DNA of 7,209 nt. Origin: Deltaproteobacteria bacterium (GTDB lineage Bacteria > Desulfobacterota > Desulfobacteria > Desulfobacterales > C00003060). The first letter of the stretch is position 1. Every line of letters starts with the position of its first letter. Below are positions 1-6,542 of this stretch, piece by piece. The translations under genes and the position numbers were made by a program. The notes beneath the pieces are model-generated. The model was given only the letters and a program-made list of their open reading frames with translations, was not told where the DNA came from and searched no databases. Location of the stretch: positions 1 to 7,209 of the forward strand of contig JAFDGP010000129.1 in the NCBI GenBank assembly GCA_019309245.1, read 5' to 3'.

Positions 1-1726
1 ATGCCGGGTGGCGATTGCGAAGCGCGATGATCTTTCGAAAAAACCTGACCAGGCCTTCATGTGCTTGTGCAAGGCCCCAATCGATCCAGCTCAATGCGTT
101 GTCCTGGCAATAAGCATTGTTGTTTCCGCGTTGTGTGCGTCCAAACTCATCACCGGCCAGGATCATCGGGACCCCTTGAGAGACCATCAGAATCGTCACC
201 AGCGTCCTGATCCGCCGCAGTCTGAGCGCGTTGATCTCCTGGTCGTCCGTAAGGCCTTCCGCGCCGCAATTGGCACTGTAGTTGGCCGACGGGCCATCCC
301 GGTTTTCTTCCCCGTTTTCCTCATTGTGCTTGTCTTCGTACGATACCAAATCGTACAGGGTAAACCCGTCATGGCAAGTAATGTAATTGATACTGTTCCA
401 CGGACACCGGCCGTTTCCCTGAAACAAATCGGAACTGCCGGCAATGCGTGTGGCCAGTGCCGGGACCATGCCCGCGTCTCCTCTGATAAATCGCCGCACG
501 TCATCGCGAAAGAACCCGTTCCATTCGGCCCACCGGCCGGGGAATCCCCCGAGCCGATAGCCGGCTGCATCCCATGGTTCTGCGATAATTTTGGTGTCGG
601 CAAGCACGGGGTCCTGTTCGATCGCGTGGACCAGGCTGGGTTCATCAAGCCACTGCCCTTTCTCATTGCGGCCCAATACCATGGCCAGATCAAAGCGGAA
701 ACCATCCACGTGCATCTCGGTAACCCAATAACGCAGGCACGCAATGATAAACTCCCGGACCACCGGATGGTTGCAGTTCACGGTGTTGCCGCAACCGGTA
801 ATGTTCAGATAGTCTCCGGTCTCTTGGTCCAGGCAGTAGTAAACGGAATTGTCCAGCCCGCGGAAACTGATGGTCGGGCCTTTGGCATCACTTTCTGCGG
901 TGTGGTTGAAGACCACATCCAGGATGACCTCCAGGCCGGCCCGGTGAAAGGCCTTGACCATGGCCCTAAACGCCGTGATCGCATTGCCCCCCTGCGGGTT
1001 TGAGGCGTATGACGCCTTGGGGGCAAAATAGGCCAGGGTGCTGTATCCCCAGAAATTTTTCAATCGTTTTCCCGTTCTGGGGTTGGTCAGCTTGTTTTCC
1101 ATTTCATTGAATTCAAAAAGAGGCAACAACTCCACGGCCGTGACACCCAGGGACTTGATATAGGGAATTTTTTCCACCAGACCTTCATACGTGCCAGGAT
1201 GGGCCACGCCGGAGGAGTCGTGTTGGGTATATCCCCGCACATGCAATTCGTAGATGATGGTATCTTTCATGGGAATCTTAAGCGGCCGGTCACCTTCCCA
1301 GTCAAACTCATCCGCCGGCAGGTAGGCCCGCCACGGCAGGGCCGGCTCCCGTCCCCATACCTGTCCCCCTTCCACGGCGCGGGCATAGGGATCCAGCAAC
1401 ACTGCATCCGGTTTGAACCGATATCCGCCCTTTGGATCAAAGGGCCCATCAGCCCTGAAGCCGTACCCAAGCCCCGCACCTGTGCCGGTTACGCGAACAT
1501 GCCAGATATCTCCGGTTCGGTTCACGTGCGGATCCAGGGCAAACTCCGCGAACGGCGCCGACTTTCCCTTCTCAAAAAGGACCAGGGTCATGCCGGTGGC
1601 ATGTCGGGAAAAAACGGAAAAATTGATTCCGGCTTCAGTCACGGTCGCGCCCAGCGGCAAGGGGCTGCCCGGAGCTGTTTTGAGTCCTGCGATATCGCCG
1701 GCAATATCGGCACGTCGACCTTGCAT
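1..1726 (-). CDS. glgX: Glycogen debranching enzyme GlgX (GH13 isoamylase type), C-terminus cut off by the window edge
   Basis: Cytoplasmic enzyme that hydrolyses alpha-1,6 branch linkages of glycogen or limit dextrin, releasing oligosaccharides for further breakdown. My reverse-strand translation gives 575 uninterrupted residues. An N-terminal CBM48/isoamylase-N domain (about residues 20-120) precedes the GH13 barrel. All four GH13 motifs are present: DVVFNH (270-275), DGFRFD with nucleophile D346, IIAEPWD with acid/base E383, and CHDG with H452-D453. The KHNEENGEENRDG stretch is typical of GlgX. Family members are about 650-720 residues, so roughly 80-150 C-terminal residues lie beyond base 1. 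The ATG at 1726 is the only in-frame ATG before an upstream stop and has an AAGAGGGG ribosome site just ahead (1730-1737). No frameshift or missing catalytic residue is seen. The main alternative is a close isoamylase/TreX-type relative. Confidence 0.95.
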   Translation of the reverse strand, partial: MQGRRADIAGDIAGLKTAPGSPLPLGATVTEAGINFSVFSRHATGMTLVLFEKGKSAPFAEFALDPHVNRTGDIWHVRVTGTGAGLGYGFRADGPFDPKGGYRFKPDAVLLDPYARAVEGGQVWGREPALPWRAYLPADEFDWEGDRPLKIPMKDTIIYELHVRGYTQHDSSGVAHPGTYEGLVEKIPYIKSLGVTAVELLPLFEFNEMENKLTNPRTGKRLKNFWGYSTLAYFAPKASYASNPQGGNAITAFRAMVKAFHRAGLEVILDVVFNHTAESDAKGPTISFRGLDNSVYYCLDQETGDYLNITGCGNTVNCNHPVVREFIIACLRYWVTEMHVDGFRFDLAMVLGRNEKGQWLDEPSLVHAIEQDPVLADTKIIAEPWDAAGYRLGGFPGRWAEWNGFFRDDVRRFIRGDAGMVPALATRIAGSSDLFQGNGRCPWNSINYITCHDGFTLYDLVSYEDKHNEENGEENRDGPSANYSANCGAEGLTDDQEINALRLRRIRTLVTILMVSQGVPMILAGDEFGRTQRGNNNAYCQDNALSWIDWGLAQAHEGLVRFFRKIIALRNRHPA

Positions 1727-1999
1727 AAACCCCTCTTGGGACCTGTCCGATAACAGCAGAATTGCTCAGGAGAGAAACCGGACGAAGGAGCAGCCAGTTC
1801 CCGGGGTTCACCCCCACCCAGGCCCTTTGAGAGACCTTTGCAAAACCTCCCCTATTGCCCAATTTCTCCGCCCGGCTCTCCGCCTCAGGCAGATCAAACC
1901 TCAAAAGACCCAATCGCCGACCCCTTGCTCCGCCTGAGGCGGAGAGAAGAGGTGGGATGATCGGCTTTCACGCCAGGGTAAACAACATTAGAGTCAACC
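1727..1999. other. Intergenic gap between the acyl-CoA dehydrogenase and glgX
   Basis: No convincing gene on either strand; the reading frames here are short and do not resemble any protein I know. The gap holds the palindromic repeat at 1876-1946, a small GGGG-TTCA-CCCC hairpin (1803-1814) and an IS-end-like motif GAGACCTTTGCAAAAC (1831-1846). I see no hairpin followed by a T-run that would be a good intrinsic terminator for the gene ending at 2000, and no convincing promoter for glgX. Confidence 0.6.
1876..1946. repeat. 15-bp perfect inverted repeat with a nested hairpin (REP/MITE-like)
   Basis: CTCTCCGCCTCAGGC (1876-1890) is the exact reverse complement of GCCTGAGGCGGAGAG (1932-1946), with 41 bases between. 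The right arm also folds by itself as CTCCGCC-TGA-GGCGGAG (1928-1944). This combination is typical of dispersed extragenic palindromes. It may protect the 3' end of the acyl-CoA dehydrogenase transcript, but no T-run follows either arm. Confidence 0.65.
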
Positions 2000-3163
2000 T
2001 TAGCGCAGGGTCCCCACGTACCGATCCTCAAGCAGGTGGTTGGCAATGACCACACGCTGGATCTCAGAGGTCCCTTCGTAAATGGTAAATACCCGGGCGT
2101 CCCTGTAATAGCGTTCCACCGGATATTCTTTTGTGTATCCATAGCCCCCATGGATCTGCAAAGCGGCAGCCGTAACGCGATTGACCATTTCAGAGGCAAA
2201 AAGCTTGGCCATGGAGGCCTCCATGGTATATTTCTCGCCCTGGTCCTTTCTTGCTGCGGCGTAAAAGGTCAGTTGCCTGGCCGCGGCCAGATCCGTGGCC
2301 ATATCTGCAAGCATCCAGCGAAGCCCCTGAAATTTCGAGATGGGTTGCCCGAATTGTTCGCGTTCCTTGGCATAAGACACTGCCGCATCCAACGCCGCCT
2401 GCGCCACACCCACAGACTGGGCGGCAATACCGATCCGGCCGCCGTCCAGGGCGGTCATGGCGATCTTGAATCCGTCTCCCGGCGCTCCCAGGATATTTTT
2501 GGCGGGCACGCGGCAATCTTCAAAATGAAGGTCTGTGGTATCAGAGGCGCACAGCCCCATTTTTTCTTCTGTCTTGCCCACGGAAAACCCGGCCGTGCCC
2601 TTTTCCACAATAAACGCACTGATGCCCTTGTGGCGTTTCGTCTTGTCCGTCTTGGCCGTAACGATCGTGATACCCGCATTTTTTCCCGAAGTGATAAACC
2701 GTTTTGATCCGTTGAGCACGTAGGCGTCACCGTCTCGAACCGCCGAGGTGGACTGGCTCACCGGGTCTGACCCTGCATGAGGCTCGGTCAGCGCAAAGGC
2801 CCCGATTACCTCCCCGGAGGCCAACCGCTTTAAATAAGACCGTTTCTGTTCCTCTGTGCCAAACCGGTTCAGGGTCTCACACACGATCGAATTCTGGACC
2901 GACATCACCACGGCCGTGGCCGCACACGCATACGCCACCTCCTGAAGAGCCAACACATAAGAAACCGTATCCACCCCCGCCCCGTTGTATTCCGGAGGAA
3001 CCATCATGCCGAGAAGGCCCAGCGCCCCCATTTTTTTGAGATTCTCTATGGGAAAAGCCTTTGTCCGGTCACGTTCCATGGCCGTAGGGAGCAGTTGCTC
3101 CCTGGCAAAATCTCGAACCATACCTTGAATCATGAGTTGTTCTTCGCTTAATTCAAACGGCAT
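2000..3163 (-). CDS. Acyl-CoA dehydrogenase, short/branched-chain (butyryl-CoA dehydrogenase-like)
   Basis: FAD flavoenzyme (387 residues, normal family length) that introduces the alpha-beta double bond into an acyl-CoA and passes electrons to an electron-transfer flavoprotein. Both family signatures are present: ALTEPHAGSDP (124-134) and the QIHGGYGYTKEYPVERYYRD block (336-355). The catalytic base is E363 in IYEGTSEIQR, the position used by short- and medium-chain enzymes. The helical N-terminal domain, middle beta domain and C-terminal helical domain are all intact. I chose ATG 3163 (MPFELSEEQL) because GGAG lies 6 bases upstream; a TTG four codons earlier would absorb that site. Exact substrate (butyryl, isobutyryl, 2-methylbutyryl) cannot be read from sequence. 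Nearby meaB favours branched- or odd-chain acyl-CoA use, by inference. No etfAB genes are adjacent. Confidence 0.95.
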   Translation of the reverse strand: MPFELSEEQLMIQGMVRDFAREQLLPTAMERDRTKAFPIENLKKMGALGLLGMMVPPEYNGAGVDTVSYVLALQEVAYACAATAVVMSVQNSIVCETLNRFGTEEQKRSYLKRLASGEVIGAFALTEPHAGSDPVSQSTSAVRDGDAYVLNGSKRFITSGKNAGITIVTAKTDKTKRHKGISAFIVEKGTAGFSVGKTEEKMGLCASDTTDLHFEDCRVPAKNILGAPGDGFKIAMTALDGGRIGIAAQSVGVAQAALDAAVSYAKEREQFGQPISKFQGLRWMLADMATDLAAARQLTFYAAARKDQGEKYTMEASMAKLFASEMVNRVTAAALQIHGGYGYTKEYPVERYYRDARVFTIYEGTSEIQRVVIANHLLEDRYVGTLR

Positions 3164-3215
3164 CACACTCTCCAATGAGCTTGCACAGTCTTCCGTAAGG
3201 CTCGGCCTGGATCAT
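3153..3215 (-). CDS. Possible 20-codon leader ORF overlapping the acyl-CoA dehydrogenase start
   Basis: An ATG at 3215 with GAGG 5 bases ahead opens a 20-codon frame (beginning MIQAEPYGRL) that stops at 3153-3155. It therefore overlaps the first codons of the downstream gene in another frame. If translated it could couple translation to the dehydrogenase. The same frame stays open upstream to a stop at 3288-3290, so it may instead be the tail of a decayed gene. The peptide resembles nothing I recognise. Confidence 0.2.
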   Translation of the reverse strand: MIQAEPYGRLCKLIGECDAV

Positions 3216-3232
3216 ATCCGCCTCGAGGGAAG

Positions 3233-3248
3233 GCGACCCGAGTGCCAA
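3233..3248 (-). promoter_or_regulatory. Candidate sigma-54 promoter for the acyl-CoA dehydrogenase gene
   Basis: The minus strand reads TTGGCACTCGGGTCGC. It has the invariant GG and GC of a -24/-12 element at the correct 10-base separation and a full TGGCAC, but TCGC instead of TTGC at -12. Transcription would start near 3222, giving a leader of about 59 bases. No sigma-54 activator gene is in the window. Confidence 0.22.
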
Positions 3249-3253
3249 CAGTT

Positions 3254-3276
3254 GGTTGTGAAAAGCTTTCACAACC
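3254..3276. promoter_or_regulatory. 10-bp perfect palindrome, candidate operator
   Basis: GGTTGTGAAA (3254-3263) and TTTCACAACC (3267-3276) are exact reverse complements around a 3-base AGC centre. It lies between the regulator stop and the acyl-CoA dehydrogenase start, about 90 bases upstream of the latter. A smaller palindrome, CCAAC-A-GTTGG (3245-3255), abuts it. No T-run follows on either strand, so a repressor site is more likely than a terminator. The neighbouring XRE-cupin protein is the obvious candidate ligand, by inference. Confidence 0.45.
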
Positions 3277-3278
3277 TT

Positions 3279-3300
3279 CCTGCCCCATCACGGGGGCAGG
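3279..3300. repeat. GC-rich 8-bp hairpin
   Basis: CCTGCCCC (3279-3286) pairs exactly with GGGGCAGG (3293-3300) around a 6-base loop. It lies just downstream of the regulator on its strand. It may mark the 3' end of the MBL-meaB-regulator transcript, although the U-tract of a classical intrinsic terminator is missing. Confidence 0.45.
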
Positions 3301-3389
3301 GCTTAGGTAAAATGCCCATCGATCAGCCCCGGCGCGATTTCCTCCAGCGCCTTTCCGGCTTCAGTCGGGATCGCAGGCCCAAAACCGGC

Positions 3390-3944
3390 TTACGGCACGT
3401 AAATCACAACAAGCAGTTCCGCCTTGACCTTCCCGGGATTTCGAATCCGGTGCCGAATGCCTGAATTAAAATGAAGGCTCTGTCCCGCCTTCAAGCGGTT
3501 GACATGGTCTCCGACCGCGACCTCGATACGCCCTTTGAGCACATAAACGAACTCCTCGCCCTCATGCTGGTACCCTACCCCTTTGTGGTCGGCCAGCGGA
3601 TCCACCGCCACCAGAAACGCCTTAAGATGCTTTTTTTCCGCCCCCGGAGTCAGGGTAGAGTAGGCATAGTCTGCGGTACGCTTTGCATAGGCCTTGATCC
3701 GATCCTTGGCGGAACCCTCCTGGTCTTTGAGCAACACGCCTGAATCGATCTCAAGCGCTCTGGATATCTGCAACAGGACCCCTACAGGAGGCATAACCTC
3801 ACCGCGCTCGACCTGCTTCAGGTAATCAATGCTGCATCCCGTGTCGTTTGCCACCTGATCCAGGGAGGCCTTTTTTTTCTGTCGGGCCTTTTTGATCTTT
3901 TCTCCCACAGGCAGGGGCGCGGACTTTTTCTTTCTGGCCATCAT
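3390..3944 (-). CDS. XRE-family transcriptional regulator with C-terminal cupin domain
   Basis: A DNA-binding regulator of 184 residues, the usual size for the helix-turn-helix plus cupin group, whose members bind small metabolites through the cupin barrel. After a lysine-rich start, the HTH covers about residues 13-72 (ASLDQVANDTGCSIDYLKQVERGEVMP core). The cupin_2 barrel covers about 105-182, with the HEGEEFVYVLKG motif (H127, E131) and a second motif holding H165 and N169. The first His of the usual HxH pair is absent, so metal binding is uncertain. The first ATG (3944) overlaps the meaB stop as ATGA. A second ATG directly after it (3941) sits 7 bases from GAGGAG and may be the real start. 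Cotranscription with meaB suggests it controls acyl-CoA or propionyl-CoA genes, probably including the next gene; this is inference. Confidence 0.9.
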   Translation of the reverse strand: MMARKKKSAPLPVGEKIKKARQKKKASLDQVANDTGCSIDYLKQVERGEVMPPVGVLLQISRALEIDSGVLLKDQEGSAKDRIKAYAKRTADYAYSTLTPGAEKKHLKAFLVAVDPLADHKGVGYQHEGEEFVYVLKGRIEVAVGDHVNRLKAGQSLHFNSGIRHRIRNPGKVKAELLVVIYVP

Positions 3945-4939
3945 GAATCTCCTCGGAAATATGTTCTGATTCCGTCTTTGACGATCTTGTCACACAAGGT
4001 GAACGGATCCGTCCGCTTTTCGACCAGGTCATCCAGGACGGCCTCCACACGCCCGGATTCCTCCAGGCCCCGGATGATCCGACCGGCCACCATCTCCACG
4101 ACCATGTCCTTAAGCTCCCGCAAGGCCTTTGCCCTCAAATGGGCCTTCAAGTGCTTTGCGCCCTGTCCAAACAGAAAGGCGCGATGGCGGTCGATTTCGG
4201 ACATCAGTTCCCGAACCCCGTGGCCATGAAGGGCGATCGTGGGCACGATCGGCGGACGCCAACTGTTGTTTTCCGCTCGCTGGCGATTCATATCCAGCAT
4301 GGTCTTGAGGTCGTTCACTGTCTTTTCCAGCCCCTCGCGGTCGGCCTTGTTGATGACGAAGATATCGGCCACCTCAAGGATACCCGCCTTGATCGCCTGA
4401 ATATCGTCCCCCATTCCCGGAATCAATGCAATAATCGTTGTATGGGCCGTGGTGACGATGTCGACCTCGTCTTGCCCCACGCCCACGGTTTCCACCAGGA
4501 CCACGTCCTTTCCCATGGCGTCCATCACATCGATCACGCCATGGGTCGAGCGGGACAAGCCGCCGAAATGCCCCCGGGTCGCCAGACTTCTGATAAACAC
4601 TCCGGGATCGGTCCCATGGCGCTGCATGCGAACACGGTCCCCCAGGATGGCCCCACCGGAAAACGGGCTGGTGGGATCCACGGCCACCACCCCGAGAGTC
4701 TTGCCGGCGGCGCGATAGGCGTGAATCATCTGATCGACCAGCGTACTTTTCCCAACACCGGGAAACCCGCTGATTCCAATTACATAGGCCTTGCCCGTAT
4801 GGGGATAAAGGACCTTCAAAACGTCCCGGCAGGACGCAACCCCGTCATCGATATCCCGGATCAGCCTGGCGGCGGCCCGGACGTCCCCGTTAAGAATCCG
4901 TTCGACTCGTTCCATGGGCTCGCATTCAGCCGTGTTCAC
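3941..4939 (-). CDS. meaB: MeaB-type (ArgK family) GTPase, methylmalonyl-CoA mutase chaperone
   Basis: SIMIBI-class P-loop GTPase of 332 residues that guards and loads the adenosylcobalamin cofactor of methylmalonyl-CoA mutase or a related acyl-CoA mutase in the cytoplasm. Visible motifs are the P-loop GFPGVGKS (58-65), VVAVDPTSPFSGGAILGDRVRM (84-105), RSLATRGHFGGLS (117-129), ETVGVGQDE (150-158, switch region) and NKAD (197-200, guanine specificity). The C-terminal helical dimerisation segment is complete. The start is GTG at 4939, which overlaps the upstream stop as GTGA; an ATG at residue 9 is an alternative but also lacks a clear ribosome site. The mutase itself is not in the window. Older annotations call this family ArgK kinase, which is not its supported role. 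Confidence 0.95.
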   Translation of the reverse strand: MNTAECEPMERVERILNGDVRAAARLIRDIDDGVASCRDVLKVLYPHTGKAYVIGISGFPGVGKSTLVDQMIHAYRAAGKTLGVVAVDPTSPFSGGAILGDRVRMQRHGTDPGVFIRSLATRGHFGGLSRSTHGVIDVMDAMGKDVVLVETVGVGQDEVDIVTTAHTTIIALIPGMGDDIQAIKAGILEVADIFVINKADREGLEKTVNDLKTMLDMNRQRAENNSWRPPIVPTIALHGHGVRELMSEIDRHRAFLFGQGAKHLKAHLRAKALRELKDMVVEMVAGRIIRGLEESGRVEAVLDDLVEKRTDPFTLCDKIVKDGIRTYFRGDS

Positions 4940-5886
4940 AGCGTCAATTCAAGTCCTTCATAGGCCATCACAATCCGGATGACCCGGTCGATCCCCTGAA
5001 ATCCAGCGTACTTCATGGTGCCCCTGTGGATGTCCTGCAGGGCCTGGTCACTGTAAGCCGGCTCATGATGAAAAAGGACCAGGGTCTCCACACCCGCCTG
5101 TCGAGCCATGTCCACCCCCTTAAGCGCGGCACTGTGCCCCCAGGTCTCTTTCTGAAACGCATCCAGCAGCGTATACTGGGCGTCCAAAACCAACACCTTG
5201 GCCTTGGAAAAAAACGCCACATATCTTTGGATATCGTCATCAGAAAGATTCGTAAACTCTGTGTCACTGGCATAAACAAAGGCGTCGGTCCCTTCCTCGA
5301 CGCGATACCCAAAGGACCCGCCGGGATGGTTCAGCGCCATGTTGCTGACCCGCACGTCTCCGAGCATGAGCTCGTGGCCTTCGGGGAAGTGAATGAATTC
5401 CAGATCAGCGTCCATGGCCTCCAAAGGCACGGGAAAAAATTGGGACCTCTGCTGCGCGCGCAAGCGCTGCGCCATATCGGCAAAGGGACTGTAGATGCGT
5501 ACTCGGTTTCCTTTCCGGTATGCCGGGGAAAAGAAGGGAAAGCCCTGAATATGGTCCCAGTGCGTATGGCTGAAAAACAGGTGGATAGTGCCTTGACCCC
5601 GACCGCACGCCCCCTTCATCAAATGTAGGCCGAGCGGACGAATCCCGGACCCGGCATCACAGATCAAGGTGAGTCCGCCGGCCTCCAATTGCACACAGGG
5701 CGTATTTCCGCCAAAGGTGCCGGCGACGTGAGGGGGCAAGCCCTCAACGAATCGGCGCACAGCGCCTTTTTCCCCCAGATCACGGCCAAGGGCCATCCTC
5801 AACACGTGGATCAGTTTTTCTTTAATCTCTGCGGGGGCTAAGGGGGCCGGAATGGAACCCCGTACCCCCCAAAATGTGATATTCAT
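4936..5886 (-). CDS. MBL-fold metal-dependent hydrolase (RNase Z / phosphodiesterase-like branch)
   Basis: Soluble 316-residue metallo-beta-lactamase-fold protein; no signal peptide is seen. Metal ligands are clear: HTHWDH (H107, H109, D111, H112), H187 in NHPGGSFGYR, D208 in YASDTE, and H251 in WGHSA or the HH pair at 273-274. GGNTPCVQL (59-67) and CDAGSG (76-81) form the first strands. The DTE motif and the domain order match the RNase Z / cyclic nucleotide phosphodiesterase branch rather than beta-lactamases. About 40 extra residues (15-55) are inserted between the first strand (MNITFWGVRGSIP) and GGNT. The substrate is unknown. The start is fixed by the conserved N-terminus, though no ribosome site precedes it. 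It is the first gene of the operon and overlaps meaB by 4 bases, so a role linked to B12-dependent acyl-CoA metabolism is possible but unproven. Confidence 0.88.
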   Translation of the reverse strand: MNITFWGVRGSIPAPLAPAEIKEKLIHVLRMALGRDLGEKGAVRRFVEGLPPHVAGTFGGNTPCVQLEAGGLTLICDAGSGIRPLGLHLMKGACGRGQGTIHLFFSHTHWDHIQGFPFFSPAYRKGNRVRIYSPFADMAQRLRAQQRSQFFPVPLEAMDADLEFIHFPEGHELMLGDVRVSNMALNHPGGSFGYRVEEGTDAFVYASDTEFTNLSDDDIQRYVAFFSKAKVLVLDAQYTLLDAFQKETWGHSAALKGVDMARQAGVETLVLFHHEPAYSDQALQDIHRGTMKYAGFQGIDRVIRIVMAYEGLELTL

Positions 5887-5898
5887 GGGCTTGGTCAG

Positions 5899-5927
5899 GT
5901 TTTAGCGCAGGTCCCGCTTTAGGTCAA
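5899..5927 (-). promoter_or_regulatory. Candidate sigma-70 promoter of the MBL-meaB-regulator operon
   Basis: The minus strand has TTGACC (5927-5922), a 17-base spacer and TAAAAC (5904-5899), matching consensus at 5/6 and 4/6. The predicted start lies only about 6 bases ahead of the ATG at 5886, which fits the lack of a ribosome site and would make the message nearly leaderless. Confidence 0.3.
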
Positions 5928-6103
5928 TCACAACCCGTGTCCATCAATCATGATCCCATTACCATCGGGCACGAACAAAAATTTTAATGACATGAATTCA
6001 TACAAAAATCATGCCCCTTTGCCGCTGCTGTGCCATCAGGATTGTCCGCAGAGTGCTTATACAGCCAAACCGCCGGACGGGCCCTTCGGGCAAAAATTCA
6101 CGC

Positions 6104-6133
6104 TTGACACTTTTCCTTCCTTAATAGTATGAA
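6104..6133 (+). promoter_or_regulatory. Candidate sigma-70 promoter facing the PilZ gene
   Basis: Perfect -35 TTGACA (6104-6109), 18-base spacer, and a weaker -10 TATGAA (6128-6133, 4/6). It reads towards the hairpin at 6233-6266 and, about 400 bases on, the PilZ start. It could drive either the PilZ gene or a short non-coding RNA. Confidence 0.35.
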
Positions 6134-6232
6134 GGTCAGAACGAATAGGCGTGCCATATTGTCCGTTTTCATTCATAACTCATGAACATACGCCCTCCTT
6201 TATGAAAAGAGCTCTAAAATTGTGCCTCTCAT

Positions 6233-6266
6233 GCTCCTGACGGTAAAAAAAAGAACCGTCAGGAGC
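6233..6266. repeat. 12-bp perfect inverted repeat with A-rich loop
   Basis: GCTCCTGACGGT (6233-6244) and ACCGTCAGGAGC (6255-6266) are exact reverse complements separated by AAAAAAAAGA. As RNA it would be a stable stem with an A8 loop on the plus strand (U8 on the minus). No T-run follows the stem on either strand, so it is not a standard terminator. Confidence 0.6.
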
Positions 6267-6531
6267 AGCACTGACGTCGAGACAAAAAGACGGGCCTGTC
6301 TGTTTCGTCATGCTGTATTGAATCGGGAGTTCTTTGTGCCACGGTCCCTGTGTTCAAGCACGCGTCGGGTAAATCCTGTGTAGCCTCCAAAACCATTTAA
6401 GCGCCGCTGAATCCTTCTGTGTAATCCCCGCTCCGAAAGATCTGCAACGCACCCTCTACATCTCCTTTTGCCAAGGGCGTTCGGCCGGACGGTGGTCCGT
6501 GCAATGGAAATGACCTCCATATCAAGGTGTC

Positions 6532-6539
6532 GGAGAGGA
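6532..6539 (+). promoter_or_regulatory. Ribosome binding site that decides the PilZ start
   Basis: GGAGAGGA lies 3 bases before the ATG at 6543. The earlier in-frame ATGs (6468, 6504, 6510) have no comparable site, so 6543 is preferred. Confidence 0.65.
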
Positions 6540-6542
6540 CAG

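Larger units (their letters stand above)
5887..6542. other. 656-base divergent intergenic region between the MBL-fold gene and the PilZ gene
   Basis: No supportable protein gene on either strand. It contains a candidate minus-strand promoter for the operon, an AT-rich stretch with the palindrome ATGAATTCAT (5992-6001), a candidate plus-strand promoter (6104-6133) and a strong hairpin (6233-6266). The stretch 6267-6530 shows nothing I can name. If the plus-strand promoter drives the PilZ gene, its leader is about 400 bases long, which leaves room for an untranslated regulatory RNA. Confidence 0.6.

Noticed and set aside
8..1003. 331-codon plus-strand open frame over the glgX region
   Set aside because: It is antisense to glgX, whose frame carries all GH13 catalytic motifs; the plus-strand product has no recognisable domain.
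1..1726. Frameshift in glgX, suggested by the several short open frames along this stretch
   Set aside because: Codon-by-codon translation of the minus strand is continuous from 1726 to the left edge; the short frames are in other phases.
1199..1937. Overlapping plus-strand open frames of 184 and 174 codons
   Set aside because: Antisense to the glgX N-terminus; composition reflects the opposite-strand codon bias.
4139..4963. 274-codon plus-strand frame opposite meaB
   Set aside because: Lies antisense to a complete MeaB with all GTPase motifs; no domain on the plus strand.
6082..6096. GCCC-TTC-GGGC followed by AAAAA as an intrinsic terminator
   Set aside because: The stem is short, and for the minus strand the T-run precedes rather than follows it, so it has the wrong orientation.
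6203..6241. 12-codon frame (MKRALKLCLSCS) ending at the 6233-6266 hairpin, as an attenuator leader peptide
   Set aside because: It has no ribosome site, no run of one amino acid, and no terminator T-run after the hairpin.
6134..6542. c-di-GMP (GEMM) riboswitch upstream of the PilZ gene
   Set aside because: I looked for the conserved GEMM core and its tetraloop-receptor arrangement and did not find them.
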